Source of the DNA: Parascedosporium putredinis
Taxonomy: Eukaryota; Ascomycota; Sordariomycetes; Microascales; Microascaceae
Assembly: GCA_949357655.1 (NCBI GenBank)
Contig: CASHTG010000021.1
Span: forward strand, 1,302,001-1,366,000
Direction of reading: 5' to 3'
Length of the DNA stretch: 64,000 nucleotides
Part shown: positions 1 through 11,896 of the stretch, piece after piece
How the letters are laid out: each line of letters starts with the position of its first letter
How positions within the stretch are numbered: position 1 is the stretch's first letter
Translations under genes and position numbers: made by a program
The notes under the pieces: generated by a model
Seen by the model: only the letters and a program-made list of their open reading frames with translations
The model's database searches: none
What the model was told of the DNA's origin: nothing

Positions 1-66
1 GAAGGGGAGGCGAGGGATTCGCTGTAGGCTGGGGGAGTGGTCGGGGTCGGCGGTGGATTTCGACAT
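1..66 (-). CDS. 5' end of an unidentified gene, cut by window edge
   Basis: Reading leftward from 66, an ATG opens a frame that stays open to the window edge (22 codons, beginning MSKSTADPDHSPSLQRIPRL). The ATG has A at -3. It is preceded by a CA-rich, T-poor leader (about 67-115 on the minus strand) of the kind common in filamentous fungi. Nothing in these few residues identifies a family. The call rests on leader composition and start context only, so it could be a chance ORF. Confidence 0.4.
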   Translation of the reverse strand, partial: MSKSTADPDHSPSLQRIPRLPF

Positions 67-3000
67 GGTTTTTGCCTTGGGTTGAGATGCTTGTGGTGTT
101 GTTGATGGCTGGGTTGGGAAGAAAAGATTGTTGAGGGCTTTTCTTTTTTTCTAAGTTTTAGTCGGTTCCTCTCCCTTGGGCTGGTATGGGGAGGGAGCAC
201 TGGGTCAGGTCACGTAGGGTGCCGAGGAAGGCGGGGCTTCTTTAACACGTTTGGCACGGCGAGAGGATGAGGAGAATGTGGGAGTTTTGGCGATGTGAGT
301 TATTCTCATGGACTTGGAACTAGGAGAGGGTCACGTTTGGGCGAGGTGGGCGAGTGTGTGGGAGAGAAAAAGTATCAAATCATTGGTGTAGTGCAGAGGT
401 GACCTCAAAGGTGACGGTGGCCGAGCCGGAATGAGGTACGAGGTATGGGCGGCGGGCAGGTGACCTATGTAGAGTAGGTCGGAAGATTTGAGATATGGCG
501 TAGTGGGTGCGGGATCAGTGTGAGAATGGGGGTTTGTGTTGCTGTGTGACTAAGGAATAGAAGAAGAAGGAAGAAAGAAACAAGGAAAGAGCAAGGGTGC
601 GGAGAAAAAGGTTCTGGATGCTCTTGCACTTGTGCACTTGCAAGCTTTCTTTTGTCAAGAGAGGCAGCCTCTGGGAAGGTGCGGGGAAAGGAAGCGATGA
701 AGAAGGGGCCAAGGGTGGATGACGGGGTGTGTTCCCCTCCCCTTCCCCCTCCTCTCAGGCTCCTTTTGCGCTGAAAGGCACCAGTGTGCCGATGAATCCC
801 AGGCCTGAGCTTGGTCCCGAATGTGGTTATAGCATCCACTGTTGATTCGTGCCCGCCCTCTTCGAACTGGCATTTCCTGGGGGTGGGTATTATCAAGTTA
901 TCAAATTTCACTGCGGCTGGCGCAGGCTGAGCGCCCTGGGAGGCTCTCTCAGCCATGTGGGGTGGGGTGATCGCGAACGGGCTCCGATGTCCGCCCTCGC
1001 GCGGTTCTTTTTTTTTTTTTCCTTCCTTTTCGATTGCCTGTGGCGACGTCGAGACGAGGGGCACACGTGTGGCCACCGGGGAGGAAACTGCCTTGGCGAT
1101 GGAGCGATGCTTGACAGGTTTGTCGCCCCAGGTCCTCGGTGCCGGTTTTGGGTGGCGACGATATTTGGGCATCTGACGATATGCAAAGCCATGGCTGGGC
1201 TGGCGCTTCCTGTCTACCTACACAGAAACAAGAAAGCAAGTTTGAGGACTGAACGGCAAGAATGCCTTGACATACACTATTCCTTCCCTGTTCCTTGACG
1301 TGGGAGATGCTGCATGTCTGCTACCCAGCATATATTACGCTACACGCTCCATCCAGTCGATTCGGAGGGTGGTGTCTTCACCTGCAAAATTCCATTCATT
1401 CCACCTCGGGATTCAACTCCCAGCCAACCATCAATGATTCATCGGCAGCTTTGCCATGCCCCCACACGAACTGGCAGTCCCTGCTTGACTTTACTGGGGG
1501 CAATGTGCTGCTTGTCCGCGGGGATGGTGTAGGGGAGTGGAAGAGAGGGGGCAAGGCTGTGAACGTGGGGCTGTGCAGCGCAATCGACTTAGCGCGTCTT
1601 GGTATCATGGCTTCTAGATGGTGGCTGACCTTTAATTCAATCGCCCTCTAGCGTTGCGTTTTCAAGTCTGGGTGGTTCGAGGCTCTCTCTCCCCTCCTGC
1701 GTCCTTCCCTAGCGCTTCGATTCGCCATTTTCAAACATGTGGCAGCCGATTGTTGGCGGGGTCTGCTCGCGACTTCGGCGAACCATTCCGTGGCATGAGT
1801 GGGTTTCCGGCCATGACCAAAGGGGTTCTTTCCCGCGCTCGGCGCCTCGCTGCTTGTTTTGTCCCGATTGATGTCATGACCTCTGCAAGAAGCCAAGCCG
1901 GCTCCTGCAAATCCTTAACCCATCAACACCAACCTATCTGACGGTCCATCTGGTGCTCAGGTTTTTATGCCGCATGCTCGCGTTTGATGTTTGGCACGTG
2001 TTGTCGCTATGGAGGTCTGTCTTTGAAGACGCTGCTGAGCAAACGTGGTGTCGGTTTCCCAAAGAGGATACCAGGGCGAGCAGGGGCCGCCCTATGCAGT
2101 AATAATTTCCAGACATCAAGGACGACACAATGTCTGCAGGGGAGATGTCTTTTAGCGACACAACATCTAGTGTACTTTCACACAGGCCAGGCTGAGGGGG
2201 AATTAGTTTGATTTCGATCTAGGGATGATAGGATGAATTCCGCAGCTTTTTACACTCTGCGGAGCACCTTGTCTCTATAATGTGGAAGCACAGACTCCAA
2301 CTCGCTAGGGAGCCAACGATTCCTCAGGAGAGAGCGAGCGCTGTGTATTATTACCGTGGTCGGTTCGACCTGGAGATATTGATGGATCGCTCGCAGGGGT
2401 TGCGCCCTAAAACATTGAGAAGCAATGTGTAAAAAGGCTCGCGAGGAGGCGTAATCTAATCAAACCGCCCCTGCAACAAACACGTGCGGCGGTCCTAGCT
2501 GGGCTGATTGGGACGTGCATCGCGCAAACAAGAGAGAAAGCAAGTTCGCCAATTTCTAATATCAAAGAGACGAGATGGTTTTGGGGGCTGAGCCGACCAC
2601 GAACTACACTACACTAGAAAAGGGCAAACCAAAACATTGAACACTCTGGAAGCGTGGTGAACGGACACACATGGCCGCGTTTGTTTCGTCTGTGCCTGCC
2701 AAGCTCTGCAACCGCACTGCACTTTGGCCCTTGAGGAACCCCGTCTTGGACTCCCGAGGTTTGAATTTAGTCAAAGGAAAATAAACCGTCAAATGAGCTT
2801 GCGAGCTTGCAAAGGTTCTCGACTATCAATGTGCACATTCGGGGCGGTTCTCAACTCCACCTGTTCTCCGAGTGCATTTTGAGCCTACATGTACGTAGTG
2901 TAGATGCACTACTGCATATTAGCCAAGATTCAACCCCACCCGGAGCCTCGCCTCACCCTTGCGCTGGCTAGGCCAGGGAGAGACGCAAAAGCTTCCGGAG

Positions 3001-3156
3001 TCGAGCATATTTTGCGACATCTGATATTGAGAATCTGGTGGAAGTTGCTGCTTTAGACAAAGGGCTGGGCGACCTGCATTGCATCCATCCATAGATAGTG
3101 GATGTTTCAATCATCGACATGCAGGCCGCATAAAGCTCGGCATCGTCACCAAGGCG

Positions 3157-3176
3157 TTTTTTTTTTTTTTTTTTTT
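3157..3176. repeat. poly(T) tract, 20 bases
   Basis: Uninterrupted run of 20 T, the longest homopolymer noticed in the window, lying in non-coding DNA. Confidence 0.9.
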
Positions 3177-5200
3177 GGGTTGTTCTCAACACCATCCCAC
3201 TTATTTTGTCAGGCTTTTTCTTGGTTCCTTGTCTTGCCTCATTCTGATATCTTGAATCGCGTGAAAAGGGTGTCTCGAAAGGCGAAATCCTATAGCCATC
3301 GGTCGCCCAATCCGGGAATCGATTCCGCTGGCCGACCCCCTCATGAATCGCATCTTTCCGAGTATTTTCTGTTCTTGAGTGTAATACTCCATGTACGTAC
3401 TATGCAGTATGCGTCCATAGATGTTAGTGGGTGGACATGAGGGACAAGACTGCCTGCACTGTTGGGTCGGGCATCGAATGGAACGGATCAAAGGGTTTCA
3501 TCAATCCCCACACACGGGCTTGTATGATACGGGAGATACGGTGACCCTGGCCCCAGCACTGCCGTGCGGTGGCTCCACCCGAGGTCAGCCGGCCTAACTT
3601 GATCCCTTTAGACACGACATCCAGGTCCTTGGCGACCGACTACTGAGGTGGTGGTCTGCAATGCATACATATTTGCAGAGGGCCACAGGCGATTTGTAGC
3701 TATTCACTACAACTGTCGATGAGTGGTATTGACTCTACAGGTACGAAGATCTGCTGGACTCTCTTCCTCGTCACCTCATGCCATCGAGTGTCTTCCTAAG
3801 GCCACCGGGAGAGGGGGAGAAGGCAATATGATGTGCACGCACGCGGATTCTCACTTCAACTCTTCCAGTGTCTCCGGGCCTCAAACATTAAATAGCCAAG
3901 TCTGGAGCATTGACGTTAGCGTATCCTTGGACGCGATGTGGAGTAGGGCCTCAAAACCGCGAAATGAGGGCCTCAACATTGATCGGGAGGATTTGCCTGC
4001 TTATTAGTGCAGAGAACCGAATGGTTAATGGATATTCTTGGTGGGAAGAAGGGAGGAATGGATGCAGAGGGAAAAAGAGAAGCCATATTGATGCATTTCC
4101 ATTTCATTTTGGATGTCATTTGCACTGCAAACTTCTGGATATGGATTGGAGCGAAATGGGGATAAACGTGGTGGTGTATTTTGACTGCATGTACACAACA
4201 TTGAAGTCGATCATGAAACTCAGCCACACTCATAAGAGGCACCACTCATCGTTGATCATTGATACCTGGGGTAGGACTTTGTCTACTGCCGTGTGACACG
4301 ATATGTAGTGTCGTTCGTGCCAGGAGGCCCCGACACGTTTTCGGATTGACGAATCGTCACAGGAGAGGAAGGAGAAAAAAAAAAACAAAGCTCATCCCAG
4401 AACATTGAGATTGAGGCTAGAGGGTGATGGCGCGAGTTTGGGTCATCAAGCCTAGTGTAATAGTGTATATGCGTTTTCAGCCGTCCGGCCAGGCAACATC
4501 AATTACATCCAGTCAAGTCTAGGACAGGGCGGCCGAGGAATGAATTTCACGAAATGTGTGGCGGTCGCTTGCGTCTAGGCAGATAGCTGGAAAGGGCGTC
4601 GAGGCAGATTTTTGTGACCCCCTTCCTCTCTTCAGGTGCCCCTTTTTCTTTCTACCTGGAATGGGGACCATGTCGATGTTGGGTGATTCTTCTGACTCCC
4701 GTCCGATGTCTGCATCGCCGAAAGGCTCATCTGGACGGGCGGCGGTATCATCGGTGTTTCTTAGGGAGTGCAGGCCGACGGCTTGTGCTGATTTCCCATG
4801 CTCCCAACATTGCAGTGCTTATTATTTTTTTCCCACATGATTTGCCTCCGCCTCCCCAAGATGGCGTGTGGATATCTAGCGCAGAGCTTCTGGAAGCGAA
4901 GAAACCCTCAATCTTGATGTTTAATCAATGTTTGATGCCAACTGATCTATCAGGAGGCGGCTGTGGACGATGGGGTCCTTGGAAGGAGTTCGGCCCCGAA
5001 CCCTGGATTCCGTCATTGACGGAGCACTTGAGACTAAGGGTGGAGAGAATTAGGCTTTGGAGTGTCCCAAGAGAACCAAACCATGGGGCGCCAAGATTGC
5101 TTGAACCGAGTGTGCATTTCGAACGTGATGAGCTTGAGCTCTAAGCCCGCCCTTTTGCCTCCCAAGGCCTTTTTTTCCCCCGACCACAGGACGGGAGAGC

Positions 5201-5230
5201 GGGTCCGACAGGGTCCGACAGGGTCTGGCC
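5201..5230. repeat. 10-bp tandem repeat, about 2.5 copies
   Basis: The unit gggtccgaca occurs twice in tandem (5201-5220), followed by a diverged third copy beginning gggtc. It lies about 850 bp upstream of the flotillin start. No function is apparent. Confidence 0.8.
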
Positions 5231-6058
5231 GCTGGCCTTTTTGCTTCAAGCTGGTACCTTTGGAGGGTACCTGAATCGCTGATCTCGACCGACCCAAGAC
5301 CGCAGGCGCGCATGTTCCGAGAGCTAGCACTAGGGGTTCAACGGGCGGAAAGAGCGAAGGGAGGCGAAGCTCTGGAAACTGGAGATCAATTTCTCTTTTT
5401 CCCGAGGCCCCACTCGAGAACTCGAGCTTTCTTCGACCCTCAGAAAAAGGAAAAAGAAGGTACGACGGAAAGCCGAGCTTTCAGTGCCTCATCGGGGACC
5501 GGGGGAGCTAGGCGCTCTCCCACCCCGAGGGAACCACCCTGGAAGCCCACCCCCTGTCGGCTGAGGTGCACTGCCCGCAGGCCTCATACTTGGGAGAGGG
5601 AAGCTCGGCAATAACGGGCTCTCCACACCCTCATTCTCTGACTGTCACCGCTGGCTCACTCCGCGCAGGGCGTGCAGCCAGGCTACCCCTTGGCGGCGCC
5701 TTCCCATGCTCTCGAAACGAATTGACCCCAGAGAGAGCTTCTGATGGAGGGGGTCGGCATGTACTGTATGTACTCGGGTTTCCGCGTTTGTTCTTATAAA
5801 TATGTAGCTGCATCTGAAGCTTTCCTTCTCCTTTCCTTCTTTTTCTCCTTATCACAAGATAGTTTGGGGTTCTTCTTTATCATCTAAAGGAGAATAGGTC
5901 CTGATTCCGCATCCAATCGTTACACGTCCTTTGCCTTGACTTGGGCGTCAATACAGCACTCACTCAAGCTCCTCCTTCCTCTTCGACTTCGCCCTTCCTT
6001 TTCTCTCTTCTTCCCGTTCTTTCTTTGAAACACAAGAGGCACTCATACCACCGCCAAG

Positions 6059-7909
6059 ATGTCCTACAGAATCGCCGCCCCCGATGAGTACCTCGCCATT
6101 ACCGGTATGGGCGTCCGGAATGAGGTCAAGATCACGAAAGCCGCCTGGGTCTGGCCCTTCCAGAAATGCATGCGCTTCAGGTACGATTTTGCTTTTCACG
6201 TCTATTTTTTCCCCTCTTTTCTTTCCCTCCCACATCGCATACCTCCCGATTCATTGGCGCAGGGAGAGGGGTAAAATGGAATGTGATCGACTAACACCTG
6301 GCGCGCAGCGTACAACCTCAGGACTATGCCATGAACCTGCAGGCCATGACCAAGGAGAAGCTCCAGTTCCTCCTTCCCGTGGTCTTCACCGTCGGTCCCC
6401 ACGTCCCTGCCACCAGTGACGCCTCCGTCACGGGCAACTACGATGATACCGACGCCCCCAAAATCGATCCCGCCGAGGCCCTCATGCGCTACGCCGTGCT
6501 GCTCGCCGAGAGCCGCGACAGCAAGCAGTCCAGCGCCAGCTACCTCGAGCAGAAGATCAAGAGTATCGTTGAGGGTGAGGTGCGAGTGCTCGTCTCGAGC
6601 ATGACCATTGAGGAGATCTTTAGTGAGAGGGAACTTTTCAAGAGGCGCGTCCATAAGAATATCCAGACCGAATTGGTGAGTCTACAGTCATTCCCCTGTC
6701 TCTCAGCAGGAATAAAAATGGCTAACACGCGCCGGCGTTCCACCCCACGCTAGAACAAATTTGGTGTCTACATCTTCAACGCCAATCTTAAGGAGCTCAA
6801 GGACGCCCCCAACTCGATTTACTTCGAGTCTCTGTCCCGCAAGGCGCACGAGGGTGCCACCAACCAAGCCAGGATCGGTTCGTGATATCTCCCCTCTCTA
6901 TCATGTGCCCCAGTCATGAGTTCCATCGTAGCTAACACGGTCTTTTTCTCCCCATAGATGTCGCCGAGGCCCAGCTCCGCGGTAATGTTGGTGAGGCCGA
7001 GAGGCGAGGTATGCAGGAGCGTGAGATCGCCAAGATCAACGCCACGACAGCGGTGCTGAAGACGGAGCGGGACATTGAAAAGGCCCAGGCCGAGGCTAAG
7101 CTCAACACGGCGCAGGCCGAGCTGACGCGCGACGTCGATATTGCCCGCATCGAGGCCCAGAGGAGGATCGAATCCAAGGATGAGGACCTGAAGAGGGAGG
7201 TCGAGGTCAAGAGGGCGGCGGCCGAGCTCGAGAGGCTGAGGGCCACCGACGTCGTCAAGGCCTCGATTCAGCGCGAGGCCAAGCAGCAAGCCGCTGACGC
7301 CAAGGCGTACGAGGTCGTCGCCGAGGCCAAGGCCACCTTTGAGAAGTCGCAGCACCTGACGGACGCCGGCGCCTACAAGACCACCACCGAGGCCCGCGCC
7401 ACCGCCGAGGCTGACTTTAGCCGTGTGACCAAGCACACCGACGCCGGCGCCTACAACACCCGCATCGACGCCGAGGCCCAGAACTTTGCCGCCCAGCAGC
7501 TCGCCGAGGCCGAGCTCGCCCGCGAGCTCAAGAAGGCCGAGGGTATCAGCGCCATGGCCGACGCCTACGGCAAGCTCGCCACGGCGTTCGGCGGCCCCGC
7601 CGGTCTCCTCCAGTACATGATGATTGAGAAGGGCACGTACGTCGAGCTCGCCAAGGCCAACGCCGAGGCCGTTCGCGGAATGCAGCCCAAGATCAGCGTC
7701 TGGAACACTGGGCCTTCGGGCCAGGACGGTGCGGGTGGCAACGCCAGCGCCACCGACACTATGCGCAACGTTTACCAGATGCTGCCCCGCTCATGACCAC
7801 TATCAACGAGCAGACCGGCATCACCCTGCCCGAGTGGCAGTTTGGCAAGCTTGCCGCCACCACCAACGAGGTCGCCATTGCCCAGGGCAAGCAGACCAAC
7901 GGTGCTTAA
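6059..7909 (+). CDS. floA: Flotillin-like SPFH/band 7 membrane scaffold protein
   Basis: Four exons: 6059-6180, 6309-6675, 6754-6877 and 6958-7909. All junctions are GT-AG and keep frame, giving about 521 aa once one lost base is allowed for. The protein begins MSYRIAAPDEYLAITGMGV. The first ~190 residues form the SPFH/band 7 domain. A long alanine/glutamate-rich coiled coil follows (repeated EAxA/AEA heptads, about residues 190-400), then a Gly/Ala tail with FGGPAGLLQYMMIEKGTYVELAKA, matching fungal flotillins at fungal length. Flotillins oligomerise on the inner face of the plasma membrane and organise sterol-rich domains. The frame breaks at a C4 run (7785-7788): the original frame stops at 7796, but the family C-terminus (MTTINEQTGITLPEWQFGK) continues in the next frame to TAA at 7907-7909. 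One missing C explains this. The start has a strong context after a CT-rich leader. Confidence 0.92.
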
Positions 7910-9052
7910 AACAACCAAAACCCCCAATAACCAACACATATACATGACAACTTGAGAAAGCCTAGGGGAGAGGCTCCGATACCACTCTTTTTGATCGGTT
8001 CTCCCCTTCTTTCCGTCCATCTCTCTTCTCTCTGATCTATCTGCTTTTTTCTTTCTCTTTTAACTGCTCTGCACTCTTTACTCATCTCCAGCGTCGGCCA
8101 TAAGCCCTTTCTCCATATTATAGAAGCTCCATTCCTTGCGGACTGGGGCTGGGAGGAGCGGCAAAGACTGTTTTTGACTGTTGACTGCTTCGCGAGACTT
8201 GCAAATATCCCTTGGACTTTTCTCTTTGTGTCATTTTCTTGCTTTCTCGGTTGGATCCGCATGATACCTCTTTATTTTTGCACAATTTCTTTTGTCTGGC
8301 TGGTGGGGAGCGATCGGTTGCTCATCTCCTTTAGTGTTTCTCATTTTTAGTTAGTTTCTATGTTTCCAGGGTGGTTCTATACAATAGCTCAAAATACCAA
8401 ATAAAAAACCATTGCCTCCAAGACTCGATCGTCCTTTCCTCCCCCACTTTCTTTCAATGTCTCACCTGCTTCTCCACAGAACGGGAAAGTCCTAGGGACA
8501 GGCTTGCTTGGCTGGGCTGTTAGTTCCCTTCATCCAGCCACGATTGGTCGTACTCTGCCCCTCGAATATCTGTCGGTTTTCTTTTTCTTGATTGGTTTTG
8601 GCCAGTGGAGCCAACGGAGCTCCGTTTGCTGACCCCGCCAGAAAACGTCCTAACCTGCCACTGCCTCTCCCGTCAGCTCAATGGCGGCGGTGTTTTCTGT
8701 CAGCAGTGACAATCCCCCGTTTGCCCTTCAAAATGACTCTTGCTCGCGCCGTTTCCAGCCGAGGTGGCTTTCAGCTATCCAGCCCTCCTTTTTCCCCTTC
8801 CTCCGCCGCCCTGCTCTCGTCGCTTTCTCGTTTCTTGCGCCTTGCTTTTCACAAGTTTGAGAGGCATTCGTTCCTTCTTTTCTCCGTGTATCTACCTCTC
8901 TTTCTCGTTGTGTCTCTCTTCTCACTCTCTCACGAAAGACACCTAGCTAGCGATTTACCTAGGAGACGAGGGGTGTTTTCTCGCCCGCGCGCAAGTCACC
9001 GCCCGCCCGCACGCTCTCTCCCTTCACCCAACTCCTCAACCAGCGCAACATC

Positions 9053-9883
9053 ATGGCCGACGCAACGCCCGACCCGACCCTCCACCTCCCCGCATCCTCT
9101 GCCTGCACGGCGGCGGCGTCAACGCCGACATCTTCCGCCTGCAATGCCGCAACCTCATCGCCCGCCTCGCCGATACCTTTCGCCTCGTCTTCGTCGACGG
9201 GCCCTTCATCTGCCCGCCCCACCCGACCATTGTGCGCGTCTACGGCGACCACGGGCCCTTTCGCCGCTGGCTGCGCTGGCAGCCCGACCAGCCCGAGATC
9301 GATGCCGAGACCGCCGCGAGCCAGATCCGCTACCAGCTCGATACCGCGGCCGAGGAGGATGACTTGCGCGGGGCTACGGGGCCGTGGGTCGCTGTGCTGG
9401 GTTTTAGCCAGGGCGCCAAGGTGAGCGCCGGTTTGCTGTATACGCAGCAGAAGCTCGCCGAGACCCTGGGTCCCGTGGGGGCATTGCTGTCCAGAATGGG
9501 GACGGAAACGCGGCGGGGGTCCGCGGCGCTGGGATTTTAAATTCGGCGTCCTCCTCGCGGGGAGGGGCCCCGTGGTCGTCATGGACCCCCGGGTCGACGT
9601 CGTCCCCGGCGTCGCGGATGCCTCGGCCATGAGCACGGGTTTCAAGGGGTGGCCGGTCGCGAACGAGGGGGACCACATCTTTACCATCCCCACCCTTCAC
9701 GTGCACGGGCTGCGGGACCCGGGCCTCGAGGAGCACAGGATCTTGCCGAACTTGTACTGCGGGGAGGGCACGACTAAGCTGATTGAGTGGGATGGTGATC
9801 ATAGGGTTCCCATCAAGATGCACGACGTGGAGGCGGTTGCGGCGGAGATGATTGCCTTGGGGAAGAGGACTGGGGTGATTTGA
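9053..9883 (+). CDS. FSH1-type serine hydrolase (alpha/beta hydrolase)
   Basis: About 276 aa, single exon. The N-terminal strand plus oxyanion-hole motif LCLHGGGVNADIFR, the nucleophile elbow GFSQGAK (Ser, codon near 9406), the Asp in HGLRDPG and the His in WDGDHRVP form the catalytic triad of the serine hydrolase FSH family (PF03959; yeast FSH1-3, also CtnB-like proteins of polyketide clusters). The physiological substrate is unknown. Start: ATG in the context catcATGgcc. The frame is broken twice. A C4 run at 9088-9091 appears to lack one C just before the HGGG motif. A second shift lies between about 9460 and 9530, after which FGVLLAGRGPVVVMDPRVD resumes. No polyketide or other secondary-metabolite gene is adjacent, so a general esterase role is likelier. 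Convergent with the SDR at 10164-11162. Confidence 0.82.
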
Positions 9884-10163
9884 AGTTGCTTTGCTTTTAT
9901 CTTGTTTTCTCTTTCTTAGCATGCTCTTTGTTTGTCAAAGCCGTTCAACGTTTCATTTGCGTGCCTTGTGATATTCTTTTTACATGGGTAGAGATTATTT
10001 CCGGTATTTTAGATCATTGGGACATAGCATTATAGACTTTCCAATAGTTTTCAAGTCTCGGCTTGGTTTGTTTCTGCCCCTCCGTCTCCCTCATATCCCT
10101 TTTTATATATCATTTGCTTCATCATGCTTCCTTAGAAATCATATCGAGTGTAGAGTCTATGAT

Positions 10164-11162
10164 TCAAGTAGTGTATACCCCCGTTGGAACGTCGTGATAT
10201 CCCTTTGCGCCAATCCGGATAGTAAGCTCGCTCCTCCACTCCTCCCCTTGGACAACTTCTCCACCGCCTTCTCAAACGTGTACTGGGGCTCCCACCCCAG
10301 CTCCTCACCGCGCTCGACGAGTCGTACACCCTATCGATCCTATCGAGCCACCCCCACCCCGCGTCCTCAAACACTTTTTTACAGCCGGGAACGTGCGCTT
10401 CCACCGCATCAGCCGCGTTCTCGTTGAGCAGCGCGAGCGTAGCCTCGTCCTTGACGAGCGGGCTCGGCGCGCTAATAATATACCGCGCCCAACGGAGCTC
10501 CTTGGCGCGCGTCATGGCGCACACGCACGCCGACACGAGGTCCGCAATGTCGGCGCGGCGGTAGCACAGCTCGAGCAGCTTGAGATTATCATTCTCCAAG
10601 GCATCGCGACGCTCCTTGTCGTCGTCGGCCTCTTGGAAAAACGGCTCATGCGGAGCACGACGACGGGCAAGCCCGTCCGGGTATGGGCGAGGCGGCACAC
10701 GTCCTCGGCCGCCACTTTGGTCACGCCGTAAATGTTTTTCGGCACGGGGTGACGGACTCGTCGATCCACGCGGCGGGGCGCCCTTGGCCGGGCACAGGGC
10801 GCGGCCAAACGTCGACGTCGTGCTGACAAAGACAAAGGATTCGATGCGCCCGCCTAGCCGGCCCGCCGCCTCGAGGAGCTCGACGGTGCCCTGGACGTTG
10901 GTCTCGACAAAGGCGTCTTTGCTGTGCGATTCGATGTGCGGCTTGTGCAGCGTCGCGGTGTGGAGGATGTGTCGGATGCTGGGGTTCTGGGCGAAGAGGG
11001 AGGTGACGAGGTCGCGGTCGGCGATGGAGCCGACGTGTGTGGTTGTTGACGAGGGGTTGATGTCGAGGCCGAGGGGCTCGTAGCCGAGGGAGGGAGGGTG
11101 TGCATTAGGGCGGCGCCGAGGTGGCCGGAACTCCCTGTGACGAGGACTGTGGGAGGGGGCAT
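10164..11162 (-). CDS. NAD-dependent epimerase/dehydratase-like extended SDR
   Basis: About 333 aa, single exon. The N-terminus MPPPTVLVTGSSGHLGAAL carries the Rossmann TGxxGxxG motif. Downstream come a nucleotide-sugar-epimerase-like stretch (NPSIRHILHTATLHKPHIES, then FVFVSTTSTFGRAL) and the catalytic YxxxK in KNIYGVTKVAAEDVCRL. The C-terminal half (RADIADLVSACVCAM, then VYDSS followed by W-x-P-x-Y-TFEKAVEKL in the corrected frame) resembles UDP-sugar epimerases and related reductases. Substrate cannot be predicted. At least five frame breaks occur, including an A5 run at 10637-10641 and a C4 run at 10244-10247 (+ strand), each consistent with one missing base. The corrected stop is TGA at 10164-10166. 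Because the breaks are numerous, the exact protein ends are less certain than the family. Confidence 0.78.
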
Positions 11163-11896
11163 GGCTGGATGGTAAGGGGGTTTATAGCCTTTAGGGTGTG
11201 TGTTGGCGGGGGAGTAGGATGAGGTGAAGGTCTTTGGACAAAAATGGGGGAAGAGCTTGTCGGCTTGTTTCGGGAGTGATGAGGGGTCAAGTCTACGAGG
11301 CGAAAGAGGAGGGAAGAAGCGGCGAGAAAAGATGAAGGGGGACGAGTATTATGGTTGTTACTTGCGAAGATTGCTAGTCGTCAAGCAAGTGCAGTCATAG
11401 AAGAGAAAAATCGTTGGCCCTCGACGGAGAATATTCCATCCCTTTATATCTGGAGAATGGGGATCGCAACGTGCCACGCCGGGATGACTCAAGATCGTAT
11501 TACTCTTCGACTCACTGGAGATGTCACATCGTCTTGCATCGACTCGCAACGAATCAATGTCCATGTTCGGTGTATGTATGTAAGTACATCCATGCTCTTC
11601 TCGAATGCTACTTTCCTAACGAGGTAAAGCCAAATCCACCTCTCTATCTCCCTCGTCTATCATGTAATTCATGTATCTTTGCCTGCCGGATGCCGAGCCA
11701 CTACTGCTGCTTTTGGTTTTGACGTTTTGTAAGTTTGATCCAAAAGAAAAAAAAAGAAAACAAAAAAGAAGATACTCGCGCTCCGAGGGTGTATCCAGCA
11801 TTCCCTCTGCTTAGCCAACGCCTTTTTCCCCTTCCAGACTACATACTACGCACGCCCTCCGGGTCAACATGCCATCACACTGGTGAGCCTTTTCCT

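Larger units (their letters stand above)
67..6058. other. Gene-poor intergenic region (about 6 kb)
   Basis: I see no ORF with recognisable domain content on either strand. The longest open frames (for example 465-1172 on the minus strand) are low-complexity and lack family motifs. The stretch contains T tracts (about 12 T at 1009-1020 and 20 T at 3157-3176), a 10-bp tandem repeat at 5201-5230, and a pyrimidine-rich leader just before the flotillin start at 6059. The left part presumably holds the promoter of the gene that starts at 66. The rest may hold regulatory DNA or decayed sequence that I cannot resolve. Confidence 0.5.

Noticed and set aside
465..1172. 235-codon minus-strand ORF
   Set aside because: No domain, overlapping equally long frames on both strands, low-complexity content.
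2360..2385. B-box-like ggttcgacc suggesting a Pol III gene
   Set aside because: No A-box at suitable distance and no clover-leaf pairing.
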